Notes under the pieces: generated by a model
Seen by the model: only the letters and a program-made list of their open reading frames with translations
Databases searched by the model: none
What the model was told of the DNA's origin: nothing
NCBI RefSeq assembly: GCF_004027225.2
Contig: NC_044301.2
Location: forward strand, 22,849,340 to 22,913,339
DNA from: Strigops habroptila
Taxonomy: Eukaryota; Chordata; Aves; Psittaciformes; Psittacidae
Length of the DNA: 64,000 nt
Reading direction: 5' to 3'
In this document: piece after piece, positions 43,159-54,078 of the stretch
How the letters are laid out: every line of letters begins with the position of its first letter
How positions within the stretch are numbered: the stretch's first letter is position 1
Position numbers and translations under genes: made by a program

Positions 43159-43704
43159 CTAAACCACGTGGTCAAAGACTCTGTCCAACCTGGCCTTGAA
43201 CACCGCCAGGGATGGAACATCCACAACCTCCCTGGGCAACCCATTCCAGTGCTTCACCACCCTCACTGTAAAGAACTTCTTCCTTATATCTAATCTAAAC
43301 TTCCCCTGTTTAAGTTTGAACCCATTACCCCTTGTCCTACCACTACAGTCCCTAAGGAAGAGTCCTTCCCCAGCATCCTTGTAGACCCCCTTCAGATACT
43401 GGAAGGCTGCTATGAGGTCTCCACGCAGCCTTCTTTTTTCCAGGCTGAACAGCCCCAACTCTCTCAGCCTGTCTTCATACGGGAGGTGCTCCAGCCGTCT
43501 TATCATCCTCATGGCCCTCCTCTGGACTCGCTCCAACAGCTCCATGTCCTTTTTATGTTGAGGACACCAGAACTGTACACAGTACTCCAAGTGAGGTCTC
43601 ACGAGAGCAGAGTAGAGGGGCAGGATCACCTCCTTTGACCTGCTGGTCACTCTTCTTTTGATGCAGCCCAGGATACGGTTGGTTTCTGGGCTGCAAGCGC
43701 ACAC
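43159..43704 (-). pseudogene. CR1 RT C-terminal tail (out of frame with main RT)
   Basis: 181-codon frame, [19 protein letters not shown] to the stop at 43159, homologous to the tails of the 29.7 and 37 kb copies. Confidence 0.88.
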
Positions 43705-44987
43705 TGCCGGCTCATGTTAAGCTTTTCGTCAACCAACACCCCCAAGTCCTTCTCCACAGGGCTGCTCTGAATCTCTTCTCTGCCCAACCTGTAGCAGTGC
43801 CTGGGATTGCCCGGACCCAGGTGTAGGACCTTACACTTGGCTTGGTTAAACTTCATAAGGTTGGCATCAGCCCACCTCACAAGCATGTCAAGGTCCCTCT
43901 GGATGGCATCCCTTCCCTCCAGCGTATGAACCGAACCACACAGCTTGGTGTCGTCGGCAAACTTGCTGAGGGCGCACTCAATCCCACTGTCCATGTTGCC
44001 GACAAAGATGTTGAACAGGACCGGTCCCAACACCGATCCCTGAGGGACACCACTCATTACAGGTTTCCAACTGGACATCGAGCCATTTACCACAACTCTT
44101 TGCGTGCAGCCATCGAGCCAGTTTTTTATCCACCGAGTGGTCCATCCATCAAATTGATGTCTCTCCAATTTAGAGACAAGGATGTCATGCGGGACAGTGT
44201 CAAACGCTTTGCACAAGTCCAGGTAGTTGACGTCAACTGCTCTGCCCCTGTCCATCAGTTCCGTGGCTCCATCATAGAAGGCCACCAAATTGGTCAGGCA
44301 GGATTTCCCCTTAGTGAAGCCATGTTGGCTGTCACCAACCACCTCGTTGTTTTTCATGTGCCTTAGCATGTTTTCCAGGAGAAACTGTTCCAAGATTCTG
44401 CCAGGCACAGAGGTGAGGCTGACTGGTCTGTAGTTCCCTGGGTCTTCCACCTTCCCCTTCTTGAAAGTGGGGGTTATATTTCCCTTCTTCCAGTCATCGG
44501 GAACTTCACCTGACTGCCACGATTTTTCGAATATGATGGACAGTGGCTTAGCAACTTCATTTGCCAGCTCCTTCAGGACCCGTGGATGGATTTCATCAGG
44601 TCCCATGGACTTGTGCACGTTCAGGTTCTTAAGATGGTCTCGAACCTGATCCTCTCCTACAATGGGCCTAAGGTCTTCATTCTCACAGTCCCTGCATTTG
44701 CTTTCCAAGACTTGGGTAGTGTGGTCAGAGCATTTGCTGGTGAAGACTGAGGCAAAGAAGTCATTAAGAACCTCAGCCTTCTCCAAATCCATGGTAGCCA
44801 GTTCTCCTGATAGCTTCTGGAGAGGGCCCACATTGTCCCTAGTCTGTCTTTTATTTGCTACGGACCTATAGAATCCTTTCCTGTTATCTTCTACATCCCT
44901 TGCCAAACTTAATTCTAGCTGGGCCTTAGCTTTCCTAACCTGGTCCCTAGCTTCTCGGGCAATGCTCCTATATTCTTCCCAGGCCAC
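43647..44987 (-). pseudogene. CR1 reverse transcriptase
   Basis: 446-codon frame containing the RT blocks [53 protein letters not shown] and the catalytic FADD. It shifts frame near 43682 by a single missing base; the rest of the tail continues in 43159-43704. Confidence 0.92.
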
Positions 44988-44993
44988 CTGTCC

Positions 44994-45482
44994 TCACTTC
45001 CACCTTCTATAAGCTTCTTTTTTCCCTCTAAGTTTCCTCAGCAGCTCCTTGTCCATCCATGGAGGTCTCCTGGCCCTCCTGCTGCACTTTCTTCTAGTCG
45101 AGATGCAACACTCTTGAGCACGTAGCAGGTGATCCTTGAATATCGACCAGCAGTCTTGGGCCCCCCTGCCCTCTAGGACTATATCCCATGAAACCTTACT
45201 AAGGAGGTTCCTGAAGAGGCCTAAGTCTGCTTTCTTGAAGTCCAGGGCAGTGAGCTTGCTGCATGCTCTTCTCACTGTCCTGAGGATCTCAAACTCAACC
45301 ATCTCGTGATCACTAGAGCCAAGGCTGCCCTGGAGCATCACATTTCCAACCAGTCCCTCCCTGTTGGTGAGCACAAGGTCCAGCATGGCACCTCTCCTCG
45401 TCAGCTCCTCTATTGCTTGAAAGAGAAAGTTGTCTTCCACACAATCGAGGAACCTCCTGGATTGCTTGTGCCGTCCCTCCAA
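44994..45482 (-). pseudogene. CR1 ORF2 linker between endonuclease and RT
   Basis: 162-codon frame with RRGAMLDLVLTNREGLVGNV and SDHEMVEFEIL. It ends at a stop (44994-44996) in the same frame as the following RT segment, so one nonsense change separates them. Confidence 0.85.
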
Positions 45483-46054
45483 CAGATGTCAGGATGGTTG
45501 AAGTCCCCCATGAGGACCAGGGCCTGTGAGCGTGAGGCTGCTCCTATCTGTCTGTAGAGCGCTTCATCCACAGAGTCCTCTTGATCAGGCAGCCTGTAAC
45601 AGGTCCCCACAGTAATGTCCCTCATTGCTGTTCTCCCTTTGATCCTGACCCACAAACACTCTGTTACCTCATCACCCGTCCCCAGACAGAGTTCCATACT
45701 CTCCAGCCTATCACTGACATAGATAGCAATGCCCCCTCCCTGTCTGCCTGGCCTATCTTTTCTAAACAGCCTGTAACCTTCCATTCCGACACTGCAGTCA
45801 TAGGAGCCATCCCACCATGTTTCTGTGATACCAATGACATCATATTCCCGTAGCCTTGCACACATCTCTAATTCCTCTTGCTTGTTCCCCATACTACGGG
45901 CGTTTGTATAGAGGCACCTTAGCCGAGCTCCAAATGCAGCTGACTCAATGGCTGGGGCAGCTGGAACATCTCTACATTGCTCCAAGCACTTATTACAGGT
46001 GCTGGCAACTGACCAGGAGTGTTGGGATGGATCAATGCCCCCTTCCTCCAACAC
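45410..46054 (-). pseudogene. CR1 AP-type endonuclease domain
   Basis: 214-codon frame with the APE-like landmarks NARSMGNK, ITETWWD, GGGIAIYVSD and LMGDFNHPDICW. The frame is lost near 45470, just after the GDFN motif. Confidence 0.88.
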
Positions 46055-46290
46055 ATCTAGTTTAAAGCTTTCTTGACCAGCCTGGCAAGCCTCCTACCAA
46101 AACAGCTCTTCCCCTTCTTTTTCAGACCAGTTCCACCAGCCTCCAGTAGGCCTGGCCTCCCAAATGGAGCCCCATGTTCTAAATAGCCAAACCCCTGACT
46201 ATGGCACCAGCATTCTAACCATTTATTAACCTGCCAAACGCGCCTAGCTTTTTTAAGGTCCTCCCCTTTGTCCTGGAGAATCGATGAAAA

Positions 46291-47328
46291 AACTATCTAT
46301 CTGAGCTCCAATTAACATTCTTTTGCCATCAAGTACCATCAAGTTGAAGATTTTCACTCTTTGAAAAAGAATTATATCTGAGAGGAAATGTTCTTTTCAC
46401 ATCAAGTACACTGTAAAATGTGCTAAGCATTTCTAATTTATGTTGTAATACTGATTTGAATATCTATTTGGACATATTTCAAAGAGACCAGCTTCACAAG
46501 GTTCTGCATACTCTGAGCTGATTCCTACAAATTTTGTTCTTAACTATAACTAAGCAAGTAAACTTCAAACATTCAAGAGCTGACATGCTCAGAAGAACTG
46601 AGGCTTGATAAAAAATATTTAATCCCTCTAAAACTTACTTACAGGAAAGATATCACAGTTATGTTTTCCATTATGTGAGCCCTCCAAAATCTAATGAGCA
46701 GTCCAAGGGGTATGAACTAAGAAAAAGAATGACAGTAGAATAAAATATTTAGTATAAAATCCATTTGTTATAATATTTGTTATCATTTGTTGTATAGTCC
46801 TTTTGCTATAATAAAAATTGTGCTTACACAAATATTGCAATTTATCATTTAAAAGTATAAGATGACATAAATTCCACAAAAAGGAACGAGAGTACTCAGT
46901 AAAACAAGTTACTGTACTAAACTAGTCCAGCAGTTGGAAATGAATCAGTAACTTGTTGTTTATATGAAAATCAGAATGAAATCTCATACAGTTGCAGCTT
47001 TTTCACTGTTTTGGAGTAAAATGTAGCAAAAGTATAGAAAACGCTATCTACACACCAGGAAAAACCTGTCAGCATATGAATTTCCTATGCTTTGAAAATG
47101 CAGTGTTTGGGTTTTTTTTAATACTCTGAATGTATTTTAAAACTTTTTTTTTTGGTAAAGAAGTTTAAGAAATACTACAAACTAAACAACTGTAGAGTGC
47201 CTAATATTCTTCGAAGTGTATCCCATTTGATGTACTCTGGTCATTAAATCTAAAAATAAATACTCTGGTTACTAGATTTTTATCATCTTCAAAACCTAAT
47301 TACTGACATTAAGCATTTTTTACGATAA
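46291..47328. other. Intergenic, nothing recognised
   Basis: Very AT-rich DNA between CR1 and the + strand provirus. Confidence 0.5.
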
Positions 47329-47970
47329 TGTCATGGGTTCAGCTGTAACAGTTAATTTCTCCTCCTTAGTAGCTGGTGCATTGCTGTGTTTTTGACTTTA
47401 GCCTGAGAACAATGCTGATAACACACCCATGTTTTTAGTTGTTGCTAAGTAATGCTTACTCTGATCAAGGACTGTTTCAGTCTCATGCTCTGCCAGTGAG
47501 AAGGGGGAAAAGGAAGCCGGGAGGAAGCAGAGATGGGACACCTGACCCAAACTAGCGAAAGGGGTATTCCATACCACAGCACGTCAAGCCCAGTATATAA
47601 ACTGGGGGCAGTTACCCAGAAGAGGCCCAGATCACTGCTCCGGTCGGGCTGGGTACCAGTCGGTGGGTAGTGAGCAAGTGCACTGTGCATCACTTGTGTT
47701 TATTGTTTTCTTTTCCTTTTCCCCTTTTAGTTTTATATTCTCTCCCCTTGTTATTTCCCTTATCATTATTATTATTGGTGGTGGTAGAAGTTTTGTATGA
47801 TACCTTAGTTACTGGACTGTTCTTATCTCAACCCGTGGGATTTACATTCTTTCGGTTCTCCTCCCCATCCCTCCAGGAGTGGGGGGTGGGCGGGGGTGGG
47901 GGGGGAAGAAGGAGGGGGAGAGCAAGTGGCTGCATGGTTCTGAGTTACCGGCTGGGCTTAAATCACAACA
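47329..47970 (+). repeat. 5' LTR of the older provirus
   Basis: Starts TGTCATGGGTTCAGCTG and ends AAATCACAACA, 642 bases. Longer than its relatives because of an expanded G-rich stretch (about 47880-47926). TATATAAAC box near 47594. Confidence 0.88.
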
Positions 47971-47978
47971 GTCCTTTG

Positions 47979-47996
47979 TGGTGCCCAACGTGGGGC
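47979..47996 (+). promoter_or_regulatory. Primer binding site, tRNA-Lys type
   Basis: TGGTGCCCAACGTGGGGC: one change (C to T) from the 54053-54070 site; the same 8-base spacer from the LTR. Confidence 0.8.
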
Positions 47997-48546
47997 ACGA
48001 AGGGTTGAAATAACAACAGATCTGACCGGAGTGTGTCTAATCATATTTGTGATAAGCATTCATTGTTTTGGATTAATAGCCATGCATTACAATGTTGATT
48101 TATTTGCTCTCAGAGTCATTGTGCTTGATCTCAGAGTTTCAGCATGTCGTACCTTACTTACAGCCAGTATTTGCTGTTTTAGTGTTTATCGGCTGGGGGG
48201 CCTGGGCTAAAGTTCTTGTTTCGCAGTACTTTATGGTAATGACTTGGAATACAATAGATTCATTGATCATGAAACTGCTCTGGTATGTGTTCTCAGCGTG
48301 GTCATCACCTCTACACTTTGGGAGGCATGTAATGGGAATTTTTATAAATAACAAATCTTTTTTTTTCCCCCTCAAAGGGTCAACCTATGAAGGAGACATT
48401 CCCTCACACCCTCCACTCCCCCACCAGGCTATTTACAGCAACATATGAGAATTCTAAAGGTTTTGCCTGGCATTTGAATACCATTGAAACCTGTCTTCTG
48501 CTTGTGCTGGGGATCAGCATGTTGACACACATACAGTGTTCTAACC

Positions 48547-48618
48547 ATAGCCATACCACCCTGAGAACACCTGATCTCATCTGATCTCGAAAGCTAAGTG
48601 GGGTCAGGCTCGGGTCAT
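48547..48618 (+). repeat. 5S rRNA-like segment in the proviral leader
   Basis: Contains CATAGCCATACCACCCTGA, GATCTCATCTGATCTCGAAA and GCTAAGTGGGGTCAGG, clearly alignable to 5S rRNA positions about 5-70 (CGGCCATACCACCCTGAA... GCTAAGCAGGGTCGGG). The Box A region of the internal Pol III promoter is represented but Box C (GGATGGGAGACC) is not. Confidence 0.8.
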
Positions 48619-48845
48619 GTCTAAGGTTAAACGACGATGTAAGAGGACCACCAAGAGATTTTCCCTGAGGCTGGACAGTCATGAGTGGCAGGTTGTATGG
48701 GACAGTATGGGCAAGTATCTAGGCCAGTGGGCCCCTCCAGTGCTTTGGAACTTCACCCCTGAACAAGTGTGAAATCCAGAAAAACTAGTAAAACACTTAA
48801 GCAAGGTGTGTTGTCATCCTGGCAATACCAGAGAGGGACAAATCA

Positions 48846-49553
48846 TGGCAACGTGCTGGGGCTTGGCCTACGCCTACAGAGCGTCTCTGGAAAAAGACGT
48901 CTCTGGATCTGAAGGCAAAGCAACAGACAGCGCAGCTACTCAAACCCCAAGCACAGCAGCTACACCAACCCTGACAACAGACATTGCAGCTACTCCAATT
49001 CCAGTGACAGACACTGCAGCCACTCCAACCACGGTGATAGCTAAACCAAAGGACCAATCCGTGCCAATATCAGTTGCCCCTATAAGGAAGGGGAAAAGCA
49101 AATGAGAGCCACAAAGAGCAAATTGTGCAGTGAAGAAAGATGAAGTCCCAATGAACATACTACAGGGGATGGCATCTGAACATGAGTTATTAATACAGGA
49201 ATCAGAGGAAGAGGAAGAAGAAGAAGAGGTAACTTCTCAATCCCGGACCTTGACTGAAATATACGAAAAGATTTCAGCCATCTTCCAGGGGAGCACATCA
49301 TCACATGGTTGCTCCGATGCTAGGACAATGGGGCCGATGGTCATGAACTAGAAGATAGAGAAGCCAAGCAGCTGGGATCACTTGCTAGGGAAGGGGGAAT
49401 TGACAATGGGATTGCAAAAGAGAAATGAGCCCTCAGCCCTTTGGCAGCTGTGAAGGAAAGGTATCCCTACAAGGACGATGTTATGAGTCGCTCAGACAAC
49501 TGGACCATGATAGAGAGAGGCATCCAGTCCCTGAGGGAATCAGCCATTCTAGA
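48846..49553 (+). pseudogene. gag remnant of the older provirus, 5' half
   Basis: Begins with a Thr/Ala/Pro-rich repetitive region, then a poly-Glu run and the beginning of the Gag core, all recognisable against the nested copy. Multiple stops interrupt it (for example after 49105). It stops at the nested insertion, 49553. Confidence 0.75.
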
Positions 49554-50122
49554 TGTCGTGGTTTGAGCCCAGCCGGAAACTCAGAACCACGCAGCCGCTC
49601 GCTCACTCCCAGCCTTCTTCCTCCCCCCCCCCTCCTGGAGGGATGGGGAGGAGAATCGGAAGAATGTAACTCTCACGGGTTGAGATAAGAGCAGTCCCGC
49701 AACTAAGGTATAATAAAAAACCACTACTGCTACCACCAATGATAATAATGATTAGTGAAATAACAAGGGGAGAGGATACAATTGCTCACCACCTGCCGAA
49801 GGATACCGAGCCCAACCCGAGCAGTGATCTGGGCCTTCCGGGTAACTCCCCCTGGTTTATATACTGGGCATGACGTGCTGTGGTATGGAATACCCCTTTG
49901 GCTAGTTTGGGTCAGGTGTCCTGTCTCTGCTTCCTCCCGGCTTCCCCTCCTCCCTGGCAAAGCATGAGACTGAGAAAGTCCTTGGTCGGAATAAACATTA
50001 CTTAGCATCAACTAAAAACATCAGCGTTATCAGCGTTGTTCCCAGGCTGAAAGTTAAAAAACACAGCACTGCACCAGCTACTAAGAAGGAGAAAAATGAC
50101 TGCTATAGCTGAACCCAGGACA
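49554..50122 (-). repeat. 3' LTR of nested provirus
   Basis: 569 bases, same termini. Preceded on the minus strand by the purine-rich AATAAGGGGTGGATAC, the probable plus-strand primer. Confidence 0.92.
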
Positions 50123-50550
50123 GTATCCACCCCTTATTCCATACCATTCACGTCATGCTCAGATCCCACATCTCTCAACACACCATCGGCCCTGTCCCAT
50201 ATATACACATATGTATACACCCACACCCACGCACAGAGAAAGATATCATTCCCTAGTCCATGGACCAATCCCTGTAAAATTGCTGAACTCATCCAGTCCA
50301 TGATGTCAGGCTCCATCTCTTGTAATAGTCTTTCGGGGCAGGAGGGATGGTATGTAGTGTTGGGTTGTTGCCTGCTGATGTTACCACCAACCTCGTCTGG
50401 TCACTGCTGAGCTCGTCTGGTTTCCTCAAAATTCATTCTTTGTTGAGGTGTTGATCGGAGGGAAGTCAGGGTCAATTGCTGGTGACCTGAAGATATCTAG
50501 CTGGTGGGCTATAAAAGTGTTACAGGGCAGGCAACAGCGTACAATTGAGT

Positions 50551-52179
50551 TCATTGGCTGTTTTCCCTCAAAATCAAATCCCCTTGAGGTACACATCGGA
50601 CTTCCCCATCTTCCCGCATTACCCACCAAGTATATCCAGGTCCCTGAGCAAAAGCAACCCCACGAGTGGGTTTGCCTTTACCTGAAGCAGGAATAACCCA
50701 GACTGTCTTCCCCAAGAAATTCTTTATGTGCACCACAGGAACTTTATCCCCCTCTACAGTACGTAAAAGTTCTGATTGGGCTGGGCCAGCCCTGTTGGCA
50801 GATCCCCTACTGTTGACCAACCAGGTGGCTTTTGGCAAATGTGTATCCCAGTGTTTGAAAGTCCCACCACCCATTGCTCTCAGGGTAGTTTTTAACAGCC
50901 CATTGTACAGTTTGATTTTCCCAGAGGCTGGTGCATGGTAGGGGATGTGATATACCCCCTCAATGCCATGCTCTTTGGCCCAAGTGTCTATGAGGTTCTT
51001 CCGGAAATGAGTCCCATTGTCTGACTCAATTCTCTCTGGGGTGCCGTGTCCCCACAAAACTTGTTTCTCAAGGCCCAGGATAGAGTTACGGGCAGTGGCG
51101 TGGGGCACAGCGTATGTTTCCAGCCAGCCGGTGGTTGCTTCCACCAATGTAAGCACATAGCGCTTGCCTTGGCGGGTCAGTGGGAGTGTAATATAGTCAA
51201 TCTGCCAGGCCTCCCCATACTTGTGCTTCAGCCATCGTCCTCCATACCAGAGAGGCTTTAACTGCTTGGCTTGCTTAATTGCAGCACGTGTTTCACATTC
51301 ATGAATAACCTGGGCAATAGTGTCCATCGTTAAGTCCACCCCTCGATCACGAGCCCATCTATATGTTGCATCTCTGCCTTGATGGCCTGAGGTGTCATGG
51401 GCCCACCGGGCTAAAAATAATTCACCCTTATGTTGCCAATCTAAGTCCATCTGAGCCACTTTAATCTTAGCAGCTTTATCCACTTGCTGGTTGTTCTGGT
51501 GTTCCTCAGTGGCCCGACTCTTGGGTACATGAGCATCTACGTGGCATACCTTCACCACCAGGTTCTGCACCCGGGCAGCGATATCTTGCCACAGTGCAGC
51601 AGCCCAGATGGGTTTACTTCTGCATTGCCAGTTGCTCTGCTTCCATTGCTGCAACCACCCCCACAGGGCATTTGCCACCATCCATGAGTCAGTATAGAGA
51701 GAAAGTACTGGCCATTTTTCTCGTTCAGCAATGTCCAAGGCCAGCTGGATGGCTTTCACCTCTGCAAACTGACTGGATCCATCCTCTCCTTCAGCAGTTT
51801 CTGCAACTTGTCCCAGGGGACTCCACACAGCTGCCTTCCATCTCCTATGCTTTCCCACAATAGGGCAGGACCCATCAGTAAACAAGGCATATTGCTTTTC
51901 ACTCTCTGACAGTTCATTATATGGTGGGGCCTCTTCAGCACGCGTCACCTCCTCCTCTGGTGACATCCCAAAATCTTTGCCCTCTGGCCAGTCCATGATG
52001 ACTTCTAGAATTCCTGGACGACTGGGATTTCCTATTCGAGCTCGTTGTGGAATTGGTGCGGCCCACTTACTCCATGTAGCATCAGTTGCATGATGTGTAG
52101 AGGAGACCCTGCCTTTGAACATCCAGCCCAGCACAGGCAACCGGGGTGCCAGGAGGAGCTGCGCTTCAGTTCCAATCAC
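50551..52179 (-). pseudogene. RNase H-integrase frame of nested provirus
   Basis: 542 codons from the first Met after two in-frame TGA stops (52420-52422 and 52291-52293). RNase H acidic residues are visible in [15 protein letters not shown] and YTDSWMVAN. Integrase: the zinc region keeps its His pair, but the second Cys of CETC reads Arg. The core has Asp in WQIDYITLP and SDNGTHF, but the third catalytic Glu position (SGKIK) reads Lys. So integrase is predicted inactive. Ends with no following env. Confidence 0.9.
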
Positions 52180-52419
52180 TTCTGAGGCAGCTTGAACCCC
52201 TTCATAGGCTGCCAGTATCTCTTTTTCAGTGGGAGTATAGCTGGCCTCGGATCCTTTATATCCCCGACTCCAAAAGCCGAGGGGTCGACCTCAAGTCTCC
52301 CCTGGAGCTTTCTGCCAGAGGCTCCAGGTAGGACCATTCTCCCCGGCTGCGGTATAGAGCATATTTTTCACATCTGGCCCGGCCCGGACTGGTCCAAGGG
52401 CTACTGCATGAACTATTTC

Positions 52420-54018
52420 TCATTTAATTTGTTCAAAGGCTTGTTGTTGCTCAGGGCCCCATTTGAAATCATTCTTCTTCCGGGTCACGTGGTAGAGAGG
52501 GCTTACAATCAGACTGTAATTTGGGATGTGCATTCTCCAGAACCCCACAACACCTAAGAAAGCTTGTGTTTCTTTCTTGTTAGTTGGTGGAGACATTGCT
52601 GTTATCTTGTTGATCACGTCTGTGGGGATCTGGCGACGTCCATCTTGCCATTTTATTCCCAAAAATTGACTCTCCTGTGCAGGTCCCTTGACCTTATTCC
52701 GTTTTATGGCAAAACCGGCCTTCAGCAGGATTTGGATTATCTTCCTCCCTTTCTCAAAAACTTCTCTGTGATCCCGCAGGTAAAACCATAGGGTGGCCCG
52801 TGGCGTGTACCTCCTATATTTTCTTTCTCGAGCAGTAGGGCGCCTTCTGTTAATAGCTGAGACATGGGTTGGTACGCGTGGGGAGCTGGATAGATCGGAT
52901 AAATCGTCTCTCAATTGTTTGAGCTCCTGGGACAGGAGTTTTTCTACAGCTGAAATAATGGAAGGGGTGAGATTGTCTTCGAACTCTTGGAGTTGACGAA
53001 TCATGCAATCTACTGTTGGTGATATTCCGTCATTCCAGGTCATTGATGCCAATGTGTGGGCATATGATGATGGTGCACTCCGTGTAAGTTTCCACCACAT
53101 GGGTCGTGTACATTCGACTTCATCTGGATCTACGGATGCATTCCTGGCATCCGGCCTACGATAGATCATCTCTATAATGGCTGATTCCGTCAGGGACTGG
53201 ATGCCTTTCTCTATCGTGGTCCAGTTGGCTGAGCGACTCGTAATATTGTCTTTGTAGGGAAACCTTTCCTTCACAGCTGCCAGGAGCCGCCTCCAAAGAC
53301 TGAGGGCTCGCTTCTCTCTTGCAATCGCTTTGTCAATTCCTCCTTCCTTAGCTAGTGATCCCAGCTGCTTGGCTTCCCTACCTTCTAGTTCGTGACCGTC
53401 GGCCCCATTGTCCCAGCATCGGAGCAACCAGGTGACAATGTGCTCCCCTGGAAGACGGGTGAAATCTTTTCGCATATTCCACAGCTCGGTTGAGGTCCTG
53501 GGTCGAGAAATGACCTCTTCTTCTTCTTCCTCTTCCTCTGACCCACGTAGTAGTAACTCTTGTTCAGATGCTGTTCTATGTGGTAATGGCATTGGGTCTT
53601 CATCTTTCTTCGCTTCGCGGGTTGCTCTTTGTGCCTCTCCTTTGCTTTTGCTTACAGGGGCAACAGACATTGTCACAAACTGGCCATTTGGTTTAGCTGC
53701 AGTGTTTGTCACTGTGGTTGGAGTGGCTGCAATGTCTATTGCTGGGGTTGGTGCAGCTGTTGTGCTTGGGAGTTGAGTAACACCAACAGCTGCATTGTTT
53801 ATTGCTGTCAGGGTTTGAGTAGCTACCGTACTTGTCACTGGGGTTGGTGTGGCTACGGTGCTTGGAGTAGCCGCATTGTCTGTTGCTGTCGGGGTTTGAG
53901 TAGGTGTTGTGCTTGTCACTGGGGTTGGTGTAGCTGCGGTGCTTGGAGTAGCTGCATTGTCTGTTGCTGTCAGGGTTTGAGTAGCTGCTGTGCTTGTTAC
54001 AAATATGATTAGACACAC
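52420..54018 (-). pseudogene. Fused gag / RT C-terminal frame of nested provirus
   Basis: 532-codon frame. N-terminal about 110 residues are Thr/Ala/Pro repeats, then an acidic run of eight Glu, then a helical Gag core (ending near PRVPTHVSAINRRRPTARER). It passes in frame into the RT thumb/connection (FLGIKWQDGRRQIP, ETQAFLGVVGFWRMHIPNYS, WGPEQQQAFEQIK). Comparison with the older copy places the join after LRDH-E, so a deletion removed the rest of Gag, the protease and the RT fingers/palm. Stop TGA at 52420-52422. Confidence 0.88.
53808..53999 (-). repeat. 81-bp tandem repeat in gag (about 2.4 copies)
   Basis: Units 53808-53888 and 53889-53969 plus a partial one to 53999, each 27 codons, keeping frame. 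The older copy shows shorter, less regular repeats in the same place. Confidence 0.85.
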
Positions 54019-54052
54019 TCTGGTCAGATCTGTTGTTATCTCAACCCTTCGA

Positions 54053-54070
54053 GCCCCACGTTGGGCGCCA
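54053..54070 (-). promoter_or_regulatory. Primer binding site, exact tRNA-Lys(1,2) type
   Basis: TGGCGCCCAACGTGGGGC on the minus strand, the 18-nt site known from Lys(1,2)-primed retroviruses. Eight bases from the LTR end rather than the usual two or three. Confidence 0.85.
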
Positions 54071-54078
54071 AAAAGAAC

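Larger units (their letters stand above)
43069..46290 (-). mobile_element. Long CR1 LINE, about 3.2 kb, near-complete ORF2 with lesions
   Basis: Minus-oriented. From 5' to 3' on the minus strand: a region before the endonuclease (46290-46054), endonuclease (about 46054-45410), linker (45482-44994), reverse transcriptase (44987-43647), C-terminal RT tail (43704-43159), and 3' UTR with GAATC repeats at 43069-43090. Lesions: a frameshift near 45470, one in-frame stop at 44994-44996, and a 1-base deletion near 43682 relative to the 37 kb copy. The 5' limit is approximate. Confidence 0.93.

Noticed and set aside
48547-48618. A genuine 5S rRNA gene
   Set aside because: Only about 70 of 120 nt are present, Box C is missing, and it lies at the same place in two proviral leaders; hence derived sequence, not a gene.
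50123-50550. An env or dUTPase gene between integrase and the 3' LTR
   Set aside because: Only about 430 bases with no long frame on the proviral strand and no recognisable motif.
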